From Novosphingobium resinovorum (GTDB lineage Bacteria; Pseudomonadota; Alphaproteobacteria; Sphingomonadales; Sphingomonadaceae), in assembly GCF_001742225.1 (NCBI RefSeq), contig NZ_CP017076.1:1017001-1081000 (forward strand): 64,000 nucleotides of DNA, given 5' to 3'. Each line of letters opens with the position of its first letter. Position 1 is the stretch's first letter. Below the pieces are notes generated by a model. That model did no database searches. It was not told the DNA's origin and saw only the letters and a list, made by a program, of their open reading frames with translations. The translations under genes and the position numbers were made by a program. Below, in pieces: positions 1-7,774 of the stretch.

Positions 1-1387
1 CGTCACCAAGATGTTCGGCGACTACGAACTGAGCTATCGCGGCGGCTACGTGAATGAATCGCGCACCGCCGACGCGCCGAATGCCCCGCGCGCCAGCGGC
101 GTGGGCCAGGACAAGGTCTTCGGCGAGGCGCTTGCCAACAACGAAGTGACCCTGCGCGGCGCCTCGCTCGGCACCTTCCCGTCCTACGAGAAGTTCACCA
201 ATACCAGCCACCAGCTGATGCTGCTTTCGCCCGGCGACAAGCCGCTGCGCTGGCGCGTGGGCGCCTACTACTTCTGGGAGCGCGACGACACCGGCTTCAC
301 GTCCTTCGCCACCACGGCCAACCCGGCGGGCCGCACCCGCGACGACCGGCTGGAGAACCGCGCGATCTTCGGCGGTCTCGACTGGGACTTCACCCAGCAG
401 CTGACGCTCAGCCTCGAAGGCCGCTATGCGCGCGAGAGGATCTTCGCGCCGAGCTGCCCGAGCTGCGCCTTCTATCCGACGACGAGCGATTACTCGCAGG
501 TGTCGAAGGACTTCTCGCCCCGCGTGACCGTCAGCTACAAGGCGACGCCGCAGAACATGCTCTATGCGCTGTTCTCCAAGGGCGTGAAGAGCGCGCGCGC
601 CGGTTACGTGACGGTGGGCGGTGTCACCCAGCCGGTCTATGCCGACCCGGAAAAGCTCTACAACTACGAGATCGGCAGCAAGAACAGCTTCTTCGGCGGC
701 GCGCTGACGCTGAACCTTGCGGCTTTCTATGACGAGGTGAAGGACCAGCAGCTGGTCAGCACGCTGGAGCGCACCGTATCCGGCCAGACCGTAACCGTTT
801 CGGCGGTAGGCAACGTCGGTTCCTCGCGCATCGTCGGCTTCGAGGCGGAGAGCAACTGGCGCGTGACCCCGCAGCTGACGCTGCGCGGCTCGGTCGGCTA
901 TGCCAAGCAGGAGTTCACCAATCCGAACCCGATCCTGATCAGCTCGGGCTCGACGGCGGGCTTCCCGGTGACGACGAACGGTTCGGTGGTGCTCGACGGG
1001 CTGACCCAGGCCAACGTGCCTTACTGGAACGGCTTCATCGGCGGCGAGTACCAGCTTCCCGAAGTCGGCGGCTTCCTGCCCTCGCTGCGTGTCGATGGCA
1101 GCTATCGCGGCAGCTACTTCGCCACGTTGTCGAACACGGTGAAGGTGCGTTCGGCCTGGACGGTCGATGCGCGGCTCAACCTGACCAGCGATTTGATCGA
1201 CCTTGCGCTGTTCGGCCGCAACATCCTCAACAACCAGCGCGCGACCGGTTCGGGTCTTGCGGGTGCGACCGCGAGCTGCATGTTCATCGAGCGCGACACC
1301 GCGACGTATGGCACGAACCAGCAGTGCCTCTACGCCTCGGCGCCGCGTCCGCCGGAATTCGGCATGGAAGCGACGCTGCGCTTCTGA
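1..1387 (+). CDS. TonB-dependent outer-membrane receptor, 3' part (5' end outside window)
   Basis: Reading frame is open from base 2 to the stop at 1385-1387, about 461 residues. The translation is a run of alternating amphipathic strands (for example LTLRGSVGYAKQ and LYALFSKGVKSARAGY), followed by a terminal strand ending in Phe (EFGMEATLRF), the outer-membrane barrel signature. The middle and C-terminal barrel resembles sphingomonad TonB receptors. The N-terminal plug and signal peptide lie before base 1. Role by family: energy-dependent uptake of a bulky or scarce ligand across the outer membrane. The ligand cannot be predicted. A strong terminator follows at once, so this is the last gene of its unit. 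An ATG at 11 is internal and not the start. Confidence 0.93.
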   Translation, partial: VTKMFGDYELSYRGGYVNESRTADAPNAPRASGVGQDKVFGEALANNEVTLRGASLGTFPSYEKFTNTSHQLMLLSPGDKPLRWRVGAYYFWERDDTGFTSFATTANPAGRTRDDRLENRAIFGGLDWDFTQQLTLSLEGRYARERIFAPSCPSCAFYPTTSDYSQVSKDFSPRVTVSYKATPQNMLYALFSKGVKSARAGYVTVGGVTQPVYADPEKLYNYEIGSKNSFFGGALTLNLAAFYDEVKDQQLVSTLERTVSGQTVTVSAVGNVGSSRIVGFEAESNWRVTPQLTLRGSVGYAKQEFTNPNPILISSGSTAGFPVTTNGSVVLDGLTQANVPYWNGFIGGEYQLPEVGGFLPSLRVDGSYRGSYFATLSNTVKVRSAWTVDARLNLTSDLIDLALFGRNILNNQRATGSGLAGATASCMFIERDTATYGTNQQCLYASAPRPPEFGMEATLRF

Positions 1388-1410
1388 TCTGACCCTGGAG
1401 GGGAGGGAAA

Positions 1411-1439
1411 GGCTGGGCGAGAAATCGCCCGGCCTTTTT
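1411..1439 (+). terminator. Rho-independent terminator after TonB receptor
   Basis: Stem GGCTGGGCGA / TCGCCCGGCC (one G-T pair) with a GAAA loop, directly followed by TTTTT, 24 bases after the receptor stop codon. Confidence 0.9.
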
Positions 1440-1484
1440 CGTGGCCGAGGGGTTTGCAGCACCGGGTTTGCAGTAGTGCCACGC

Positions 1485-1619
1485 CGTCACCCTGAACTTG
1501 TTTCAGGGTCCATCGGGCAGTTGGTGCCGGAGTGCAGAACAGCAAATGGCACCGGCGGTTTATTGGTCCCGACGCAGCGTTTGCGGCGCAATGGACCCTG
1601 AAACAAGTTCAGGGTGACG
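1485..1619. repeat. Large intergenic inverted repeat (29-bp arms)
   Basis: Bases 1485-1513 and 1591-1619 are exact reverse complements over 29 bp, containing the core CCCTGAACTTGTTTCAGGG, itself an internal hairpin. The 77-bp spacer has no convincing gene. It sits between the converging receptor (+) and deacetylase (-) genes. This type of element is common between genes in sphingomonads (recall, not checked). Confidence 0.85.
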
Positions 1620-1780
1620 AGGTGTTGGGGCGCGAGGTAGCCGCAAAAAATCCTCCCTGTCGCGAAGCGATGGGGAGGTGGCAGCCCGTTAGGGCTGACG
1701 GAGGGGGCCTGCTTATCCCCCTCCACCACCGCCTGCGGCGGCGGTCCCCCTCCCCGAGACAAGCTCGGGGAGGATTTTGC
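1620..1780. repeat. Second palindromic intergenic block with terminator-like hairpin
   Basis: The block begins and ends with complementary segments (AAAATCCTCCC near 1647 and GGGAGGATTTT near 1767) and contains G-rich and C-rich tracts that can pair. Bases 1750-1772 form a hairpin with 9-bp arms CTCCCCGAG / CTCGGGGAG, just 3' of the minus-strand deacetylase stop, where it could end that transcript. No coding sequence is supported from 1388 to 1780. Confidence 0.6.
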
Positions 1781-2701
1781 TTACGCCTTCCAGCTATCCA
1801 GAATCTCACCACCCGTCGCGAACCACACGTCGGCACGCGCCGCCAGCGTTTCCAGCAACGTCTCCAGCGAACCGATGCGATAGGGCAGGGCCATGATGTA
1901 AGGCGTCACCTGCAGTGGCAACATGCGCCCGCCACCTTCACGCGCCGCTTCGGCCGTCAGCCAGTCGGCAGCATCGAGCATCTGCTCCACGTAGCTGTCG
2001 GCCGAGTGCTGCTGCACCGTGATGATCTGGCGATCCGACAACTCGTGGTTGAGCGGAATGTTGACCAGTTCGCCTGCCTCGGTCGTCATGACGTAGGGCA
2101 GTTCGTCGTTCACCCAGTCGCAGCAGTAGGCGACGCCCGCCTCGGCGAGCAGGCGCGGAGTGGCGAAGCTCTGCGAACGGGCAATCGAGTGCCAGCCGCG
2201 CGGGCGGGTGCCGGTCGCCTTCTCCAGCGCATCGAGCGACTTCGCGATCAGCGCGCGCTCCTCGTCCTCAGGCAGGCCCGAGGCGATGGTGCCGTTCATG
2301 TCGGTCGAGTGCGCGATGATCTCGTGCCCGGCCGCAACCACGTCCGCCACCAGCGAGGGGTAGCGCTCGGCAATGGCGGCGTTGGTGGCGAAGGACGCAT
2401 TCACGCCCGCCTTCGCGAAGGCGTCTAGCAGGCGGTAGACGCCCACGCGCGAACCGTACTCGCGCGAGGTGTAGTGGCGGTAGTCCGGGTAGGCCGTCTG
2501 CATGTGGCCGGGCGCGCGGAACGGCTTGTCATTCGGCGTGATCGGGAACCATTCGAGGCTGACGACGGGCCACACCGCCAGCGTCTTGCCCTCGGGCCAT
2601 GCCACGGGCGGACGCTCGCGCATCGGCGACCAAGTGTAGAGATCGTGGTCGTAGCCTTCGCGGCGGCGCGGATATTCGAGGTAGGCGGGGTCGAGGCTCA
2701 T
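1781..2701 (-). CDS. PuuE/imidase-like polysaccharide-deacetylase-fold hydrolase (second copy)
   Basis: 306 residues from ATG at 2701, which overlaps the upstream stop as ATGA. NodB-type fold: N-terminal strand after RPPVAWPEGKTLAVWP, a metal-site-like segment AHSTDMNG (about residue 130), then RGWHSIARSQSF and CCDWVNDELPY. This is the catabolic branch that includes allantoinase PuuE and bacterial cyclic imidases, which open N-containing rings hydrolytically, rather than glycan deacetylases. There is no signal peptide, so it is cytoplasmic. It is the last gene of a three-gene coupled unit with a paralogue and an amidohydrolase, suggesting consecutive C-N bond hydrolyses. Substrate unknown; ring or imide opening is inferred. 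Confidence 0.85.
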   Translation of the reverse strand: MSLDPAYLEYPRRREGYDHDLYTWSPMRERPPVAWPEGKTLAVWPVVSLEWFPITPNDKPFRAPGHMQTAYPDYRHYTSREYGSRVGVYRLLDAFAKAGVNASFATNAAIAERYPSLVADVVAAGHEIIAHSTDMNGTIASGLPEDEERALIAKSLDALEKATGTRPRGWHSIARSQSFATPRLLAEAGVAYCCDWVNDELPYVMTTEAGELVNIPLNHELSDRQIITVQQHSADSYVEQMLDAADWLTAEAAREGGGRMLPLQVTPYIMALPYRIGSLETLLETLAARADVWFATGGEILDSWKA

Positions 2702-3582
2702 GCGGCGTCTCCCACATTGGCGATCCAGTGATCTGCAATGTCGCCCGAGCGGGTGATCCATGCCCGGTCGTCTGCGGCGATGTGGCGCAGGACTTCCTCG
2801 AAGGGGCCGATGCGGTGGGGCTGGCCGATCAGGTACGAATGCAGCGGAATGCACATGACCGTGCCTGAAGGCTCGGCGGCAAGGCGCTCGTACTGGCGGA
2901 TCAGCGTGTCGGCGTATTCGCGCGGGCTCATGTTGTAGACGAAGAAGCCGTAGTGGTCGTTGACCTCGAGGCTGTAGGGCATCGAGATCAGCCGCCCGCT
3001 GGTGGTGTTCACCGGCATCGGCTGGTCGTCGTGGTAGAGATCGCAAGTATAGGTCAGGCCATATTCGGCGATCAGGTCCAGCGTGCGCGGCGTGTGAGTG
3101 AGGGCGGGAGCGAGCCAGCCCTTGATCGTCTGCCCCGTGGCGTCGCGCACGGTGCGGATCGAATCCTCGATGATCGCGCGCTCCTGCGCCTCGTCCATGC
3201 CGTAGGAATAGCGGGTGTTGTAGATACCGTGGCTGAAGAACTCCCAGCCGCGCTGGCTGGCATCCTCGACCACGCGCGGGTGGTGCTGGCACAGCGCTAC
3301 CGACAGCGAGACCGAGCCCGGGAAGCCGTGCTTGGTCATCACGTCGGCCATGCGCCAGTGGCTGACGCGGTTCGCGTGGTCGCGGTGGGAATAGCCGACG
3401 ACGTCCGGGTGCGGCTTGGCCCACGATTTGCGGTGCGGGTTGGCCGGCGGATCAAGTTCGTAGAACTCGAGGTTGGGAGAGACCCAGACCGCCACCTTCT
3501 TGCCGCCCGGCCAGGCGAAGGGTGTGCGCCCGCGATAGGGAACGTAGTCGTAAAGGCCGGGATCGGATTCGCCCTCGCGCAT
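2698..3582 (-). CDS. PuuE/imidase-like polysaccharide-deacetylase-fold hydrolase (first copy)
   Basis: 294 residues. The start is ATG at 3582, sharing one base with the stop of the upstream amidohydrolase (TGATG); the downstream junction is ATGA. The family opening DYVPYRGRTPFAWPGGKKVAVW is typical of PuuE-like proteins. Further motifs are FFSHGIYNTRYSYGMDEAQE (metal-site-like HG, residues about 120-140), KGWLAPALTHTPRTLDL and TYTCDLYHDDQP. It is clearly related to the following gene but differs at the putative active site (SHGIYN against AHSTDM), so the two may act on different substrates or form a heteromer. Expected reaction: hydrolytic opening of a cyclic amide, imide or ureide. This is inferred from the family and the adjacent amidase. 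Confidence 0.86.
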   Translation of the reverse strand: MREGESDPGLYDYVPYRGRTPFAWPGGKKVAVWVSPNLEFYELDPPANPHRKSWAKPHPDVVGYSHRDHANRVSHWRMADVMTKHGFPGSVSLSVALCQHHPRVVEDASQRGWEFFSHGIYNTRYSYGMDEAQERAIIEDSIRTVRDATGQTIKGWLAPALTHTPRTLDLIAEYGLTYTCDLYHDDQPMPVNTTSGRLISMPYSLEVNDHYGFFVYNMSPREYADTLIRQYERLAAEPSGTVMCIPLHSYLIGQPHRIGPFEEVLRHIAADDRAWITRSGDIADHWIANVGDAA

Positions 3583-4265
3583 CAGCGGGCCTCCAGCCAG
3601 TCGATCACGGTCTGCACTGGCTCGACATCGGCGTACTTGAGCTGCAGGTCGGTCAGGTTGGCGAAGTGGTAGCTCTCGTGCTTGTCCGCGCAAGTCTCGA
3701 TCGGGACGATGGTGCGGTAGCCGCGGCTGAGCGAATCCACCGCCGTCGCGCGGATGCAGCCCGAGGTGGAGCCGCCGGTGATCACCACGGTATCGACCTT
3801 GTGCCAGATCAGCAGGCTCTGCAGCGGCGTCTCGAAAAAGGCCGAAGGCATGCGCTTCGTATAGATCATGTCTGCCGGGTCGATGGCGCAGCGGTCGTCG
3901 AAGGCGTGACGGCGGCTCTCGTACTTGATGTTCTGGAGCGAGTCCGGCGTGTTGGTGCGGGTGCCCCAGACGCCGGCGTCGGCGGCATCCTCGGCATAGG
4001 CCACGTGGGTCCAGATCACCGGCATGCCCTTGGAGCGGGCGAGGGCGGAGATCGTGTTGGTGTACTCGATCTGGCGCGGGTCGGTTTCGTAGGCGGTCTT
4101 GAACTCGTCGATCCGGGTATAGGCGTTCTGGAAGTCGACGTTGACGATCGCCAGCTTCTCGCCGAAGCCGAACTTCGTGCGGGCGGGGTTGGCCATCACC
4201 TGCTCGAAGAGTTCGCGCGCGGTCTTGTCCTCGCGGATCATGCGCGTGCCGACGATCTCACTCAT
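3582..4265 (-). CDS. Isochorismatase-like cysteine amidohydrolase (N-carbamoylsarcosine/maleamate amidase type)
   Basis: 227 residues from ATG at 4265. The family triad is visible: Asp44 in IVNVDFQNAYT, Lys in YTKRMPSAFF, and nucleophile Cys170 in VITGGSTSGCIRATAVDS. The N-terminal extension of about 35 residues before the first strand is typical of N-carbamoylsarcosine amidase and maleamate amidohydrolase rather than isochorismatase. The reaction expected is release of ammonia from an N-carbamoyl or half-amide substrate in the cytoplasm. It is first gene of an operon with two imidase-like proteins, and divergent from a CoA-transferase/dehydratase operon, consistent with making a dicarboxylate that the divergent operon consumes. 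A second paralogue lies at 63348-64000. Confidence 0.88.
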   Translation of the reverse strand: MSEIVGTRMIREDKTARELFEQVMANPARTKFGFGEKLAIVNVDFQNAYTRIDEFKTAYETDPRQIEYTNTISALARSKGMPVIWTHVAYAEDAADAGVWGTRTNTPDSLQNIKYESRRHAFDDRCAIDPADMIYTKRMPSAFFETPLQSLLIWHKVDTVVITGGSTSGCIRATAVDSLSRGYRTIVPIETCADKHESYHFANLTDLQLKYADVEPVQTVIDWLEAR

Positions 4266-4409
4266 TCTCGTGCTCCATTACCTGGCTACATGGCCCCACG
4301 GGGGGAGAGGTGCGCCCGATCGGGGCGCGGCCATAGGAGGGGCGGGCCGATTGTTCGCGACGCGAACACTGCCGCGCTCTCGCCCCCAGCGGACCTTGCG
4401 ATTGCTGAT

Positions 4410-4429
4410 TTGTACTGTAGGTATACCAA
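4410..4429. promoter_or_regulatory. Candidate operator A of the TTGnTATA palindrome family
   Basis: TTGTACTG-TAGG-TATACCAA: 11 of 14 fixed positions of the consensus TTGnTATA-N4-TATAnCAA, with a perfect right half. It lies between the divergent amidase (starts 4265) and CoA-transferase genes and abuts the upstream ATG at 4431, which favours the later start at 4455. Confidence 0.6.
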
Positions 4430-4454
4430 AATGACAGTCAAGACGGAACGCGAC

Positions 4455-5675
4455 ATGATTCAGGAAGGCGGCCTTCCTCTCTCGGGCATCAAGGTGGTTG
4501 AGTTCTCCCACATGGTGATGGGACCCTCCACAGGTGTCGTTATGGCCGACCTGGGTGCCGTTGTGGTCAAGGTCGAGCCCATCGGCGGCGACCGTACCCG
4601 CAAGTTGCTCGGCTCGGGCGCGGGCTACTTCCCGATGTACAACCGGAACAAGCAGAGCATCGCCATCGACCTCAAGTCGCCCGAGGGCGTCGCGGCGGCA
4701 AAGCGGCTGGTCGATCAGGCCGACGTGCTGATCGAGAACTTCCGCCCCGGCGCGCTCGCCAAGCTGGGCCTCGGTCCGGACCACTTCGCGCAAAGCAATC
4801 CCGGCCTCATCTACTACTCCGCCAAGGGCTTCCTGACCGGCCCTTACGAGAACCGCGCCGCGCTGGACGAAGTGGCGCAGATGATGGGCGGCCTCGCCTA
4901 CATGACCGGCCCCAGCGGCCGTCCCTTGCGCGCGGGCGCCTCGGTGATCGACGTGACCGGCGGCATGTTCGGCGTGATCGGCATCCTCGCCGCGCTGGAG
5001 CAGCGCCACCGTACCGGCAAGGGCGCGGTCGTGCGCTCCTCGCTTTACGAGACCACCGCGTTCCTCGTCGGCCAGCACATTGCGCAGCTTGCCGTCACCG
5101 GCAACGCGGCGCGCCCGATGCCGGAGCGTATCTCGGCCTGGGCGATCTACGACGTGTTCGAGACGGCGCGGCCCGAGGAGCAGGTCTTCATCGGCGTCGT
5201 CAGCGACGGCCAGTGGCAGGCTTTCACGAAGACGTTCGGGCTGGACGACCTCGCCGCAGACCCGGCGCTGGCGGAGAACAATGCCCGCGTGCTCGCCCGC
5301 GAAGCCCTGCTGCCGCGCGTGCGCGAACTGGCGAAGGGCTTCACGCGCGAAGCCCTGCTGGCGAAGCTGGAGGAAAGTGGCGTCGCCTTCGCGCCGATCG
5401 CCCGTCCGCAGGATCTGCTGGAAGACGCGCACCTCAACGCCAACGGCGCGCTGGTGGACCTGACGCTGACCGACGGCCGCTCGGTGCGCCTGCCCGCGCT
5501 GCCGGTCGAGATCGACGGTGTGCTCCCCGGCGTGCGCCATGACCTGCGCTCGCCCGGTGAAGACAGTGAGGACGTGCTCGGCGGCTGGGGCTTCGGCGCG
5601 GACGAGATCGAAGCGCTGCTCGCCTCGGGTGCGATCGAGGGGCTTCGCGAACCGGCGGATAGCGCGGCGAAATGA
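4455..5675 (+). CDS. Class III (CaiB/BaiF) CoA-transferase
   Basis: 406 residues from ATG 4455. An alternative in-frame ATG at 4431 touches the putative operator and is less likely. The N-terminus GIKVVEFSHMVMGPSTG followed by MADLGAVVVKVEP is diagnostic of the family, as is ENFRPGALAKLGLG. The likely catalytic Asp is in VIDVTGGMFGVIGILAALEQ. Family reaction: transfer of CoA from succinyl- or acetyl-CoA to a carboxylate. The stop overlaps the LeuC-like start (ATGA), so it is co-translated with a dehydratase. That suggests activation of a hydroxy- or unsaturated dicarboxylic acid (for example citramalate or mesaconate type). The substrate is inference. Confidence 0.9.
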   Translation: MIQEGGLPLSGIKVVEFSHMVMGPSTGVVMADLGAVVVKVEPIGGDRTRKLLGSGAGYFPMYNRNKQSIAIDLKSPEGVAAAKRLVDQADVLIENFRPGALAKLGLGPDHFAQSNPGLIYYSAKGFLTGPYENRAALDEVAQMMGGLAYMTGPSGRPLRAGASVIDVTGGMFGVIGILAALEQRHRTGKGAVVRSSLYETTAFLVGQHIAQLAVTGNAARPMPERISAWAIYDVFETARPEEQVFIGVVSDGQWQAFTKTFGLDDLAADPALAENNARVLAREALLPRVRELAKGFTREALLAKLEESGVAFAPIARPQDLLEDAHLNANGALVDLTLTDGRSVRLPALPVEIDGVLPGVRHDLRSPGEDSEDVLGGWGFGADEIEALLASGAIEGLREPADSAAK

Positions 5676-7072
5676 CTGAAGGGCCGCTCACGCTCGCCGA
5701 GAAGATCTGGAGCGCGCACCGCGTCATGACGCTGGAAAGCGGCGCGGAAGTGATCGCCATCGACCGCCTGTTGCTGCACGAGCGGACCGGCGGTGTCGCG
5801 CTGAAATCGCTGGAGGAAGCGGGCCGCACGGTCATGCACCCCTCGCGCGTGTTCGCGACGATGGACCACATCGTCGATACTTTCCCCGGCCGCACCGACA
5901 AGACGCTGATGCCGACCGGCACCGCGTTCATCGTCTCCACGCGCGAGAGCGCGAAGCGCCACGGCATCACCCTGTTCGACATCGACGACCCGCGGCAGGG
6001 CATCGTCCACGTCGTCTCGCCCGAGCAAGGGATCATCCTGCCCGGCGCGATCCTTGTCTGTCCGGACAGCCATACCTGCACGCAAGGGGCCTTCGGTGGC
6101 CTCGCATGGGGCATCGGTTCGTCGGAGGCGGAGCATGTGCTGGCGACGATGACGCTGCGCATGAACCGCCCGCCGGACATGCGCGTGACCATCGACGGTG
6201 TGCTGGGGGAGGGCGTCACCGCCAAGGATCTCGCGCTGCACCTGATTGCCGCGCTCGGCTCGAACGGGGCCAAGGGCCATATCATCGAGTTCGCAGGGAG
6301 CGCGGTGCGTGCGCTGGACATGGAAGCGCGCATGACGCTGTGCAACATGGCGACCGAGATGGCCTGCGCGGGCGCGGTGATCGCGCCGGATGACAAGACG
6401 TTCGACTGGCTCGAAGGCCGCCCTTATGCGCCCAAGGGCGAGGTTCGCGAGCAGGCGATCGCCGCATGGCGCGCGCTCTACAGCGACGAGGGTGTGGTCT
6501 TCGCGACCGAGCATCGCTTCGATGCCGCCGAAGTCCGCCCGATGGTGACATGGGGCAACAGCCCGCAGCACGCCGCACCGCTGGGCGCGCCAGTCCCGGC
6601 CGATGCCTTGAGCAAGGCAGACCAGCAGCGCGCAGTCGAGTACATGGCGGTGACGCCGGGTGAGCCGGTCGCGGGCCTGCCGATCGATGCGGCGTTCATC
6701 GGATCGTGTACCAACAGCCGCATCTCCGACTTGCGCCGCGCCGCCGCGATCCTCAAGGGGCGCAAGGTCGCCGAGGGCGTCAAGGCGATCTGCGTGCCGG
6801 GCTCCACCCAGGTCAAGGCTGCCGCCGAGGCCGAGGGGCTGCACGAGGTCTTCCTCGAAGCCGGGTTCGAATGGCGCGAGGCGGGTTGCTCGATGTGCTT
6901 CTTCGCAGGCGGCGAGAGCTTTGCCCCGGAAGCGCGCGTGATCAGTTCCACGAACCGCAATTTCGAGAGCCGACAGGGGCCGAACACGCGCACCCATCTG
7001 GCCTCACCCGAGACGGTGGCGGCCTCGGCCATCGCCGGGCGCATCGCTCTGGTTTCGGAGATCGCGGCATGA
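5672..7072 (+). CDS. LeuC-like aconitase-family dehydratase, large subunit
   Basis: 466 residues, the normal LeuC length. It has the three 4Fe-4S ligands Cys346 (GSCTNSR), Cys406 and Cys409 (GCSMC), plus family motifs such as FATMDHIVD, CPDSHTCTQGAFG, GIGSSEAEHVLAT and STNRNFESRQG. After GCSMC it reads FFAGGES where genuine LeuC has LxMNxD, so the substrate may differ from isopropylmalate. Hydration or isomerisation of maleate-, citraconate- or dimethylmaleate-like acids is possible. It is coupled to the CoA-transferase upstream and the small subunit downstream, both by ATGA overlaps. A leucine-biosynthetic role is not excluded but does not fit the neighbours. Confidence 0.9.
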   Translation: MTEGPLTLAEKIWSAHRVMTLESGAEVIAIDRLLLHERTGGVALKSLEEAGRTVMHPSRVFATMDHIVDTFPGRTDKTLMPTGTAFIVSTRESAKRHGITLFDIDDPRQGIVHVVSPEQGIILPGAILVCPDSHTCTQGAFGGLAWGIGSSEAEHVLATMTLRMNRPPDMRVTIDGVLGEGVTAKDLALHLIAALGSNGAKGHIIEFAGSAVRALDMEARMTLCNMATEMACAGAVIAPDDKTFDWLEGRPYAPKGEVREQAIAAWRALYSDEGVVFATEHRFDAAEVRPMVTWGNSPQHAAPLGAPVPADALSKADQQRAVEYMAVTPGEPVAGLPIDAAFIGSCTNSRISDLRRAAAILKGRKVAEGVKAICVPGSTQVKAAAEAEGLHEVFLEAGFEWREAGCSMCFFAGGESFAPEARVISSTNRNFESRQGPNTRTHLASPETVAASAIAGRIALVSEIAA

Positions 7073-7683
7073 CCCCGCTCGTCACGCTTGAATCCAGGGC
7101 GGTGCCGCTGCTGCGCGACAACATCGACACCGACGCGATCATCCCCTCGCGCGAGATGCGTTCGGTGTCGAAGGACGGCCTTGCCGATGGACTCTTTGCG
7201 GGCTGGCGTTACACCGCCATCGGCGGGCGCGAGATCGATCCGACGTTCGTGCTCAACCAGCCGGAGAGCAAGGGCGCGCAAATCCTGCTCGGCGGCTCCA
7301 ACTTCGGCTGCGGTTCAAGCCGCGAACATGCGGTATGGGCGCTGGCCGAGTACGGCTTCCGCGTCGTCATCGCGCCGTCGTTCAGCCCGATCTTCCAGGG
7401 CAACTGCATCCGCAACGGCATCGCCCCCATCGTCCTCCCGCGCGAGGCGGTGGAGCAGATCGCGGCAGGCTTCGCGGACGGCACCCCGGTCACGATCGAC
7501 ATGCCGTCATGCGAAGTTCGCATGGGCCTTGCGGTGTTCCCGTTCTCCATGGAGGACGAGGCGCGCACGATGCTGATCGAGGGCGCGGACGCCATCGAAC
7601 TCACCCTGCGCCACCGCGCCGAGATCGAGGGCTTCTTCGCCCGCGACGCCGCCGTGCGCCCGTGGATATATCTGGCCGACTGA
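7069..7683 (+). CDS. LeuD-like dehydratase, small subunit
   Basis: 204 residues from ATG 7069 (overlap ATGA with the large subunit). The swivel-domain signatures of bacterial LeuD are present: RDNIDTDAIIPSREM near the N-terminus, GGSNFGCGSSREHAVWAL (about residues 75-92), and SFSPIFQGNCIRNGIAPIVL. Length matches E. coli LeuD. It completes the active site of the 4Fe-4S enzyme encoded just upstream and acts in the cytoplasm. It is the last gene of the CoA-transferase/dehydratase operon. A new promoter region with a perfect palindrome follows 27 bases after the stop. Confidence 0.9.
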   Translation: MTPLVTLESRAVPLLRDNIDTDAIIPSREMRSVSKDGLADGLFAGWRYTAIGGREIDPTFVLNQPESKGAQILLGGSNFGCGSSREHAVWALAEYGFRVVIAPSFSPIFQGNCIRNGIAPIVLPREAVEQIAAGFADGTPVTIDMPSCEVRMGLAVFPFSMEDEARTMLIEGADAIELTLRHRAEIEGFFARDAAVRPWIYLAD

Positions 7684-7710
7684 CGGCCAGCCACGATTTC
7701 CGCTTGCTAA

Positions 7711-7730
7711 TTGATATAATACTATATCAA
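7711..7730. promoter_or_regulatory. Candidate operator B: perfect TTGATATA-N4-TATATCAA palindrome
   Basis: TTGATATA-ATAC-TATATCAA, a perfect 8-bp inverted repeat (14/14 consensus). It contains TATAAT (7715-7720), a good -10 box, so a bound repressor would cover the promoter. It lies 44 bases before the VOC gene start. Confidence 0.78.
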
Positions 7731-7774
7731 TATCGGCAAAAGAGCCCTCCGGGGCCTATCAGGATCGAGGGCTC

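Noticed and set aside
1532..2428. Long plus-strand open frame through the repeat region and over the deacetylase gene
   Set aside because: Antisense shadow of the deacetylase gene with arginine- and histidine-rich, domain-free translation; starts in the inverted repeat.
4431..4455. CoA-transferase start at ATG 4431
   Set aside because: It directly abuts the candidate operator, which would leave almost no leader; ATG 4455 still keeps the whole family N-terminus.
5672..7683. Straightforward call as leucine-biosynthesis leuCD
   Set aside because: Operon partner is a CoA-transferase and residues after GCSMC differ; kept as LeuCD-like with no gene symbol.
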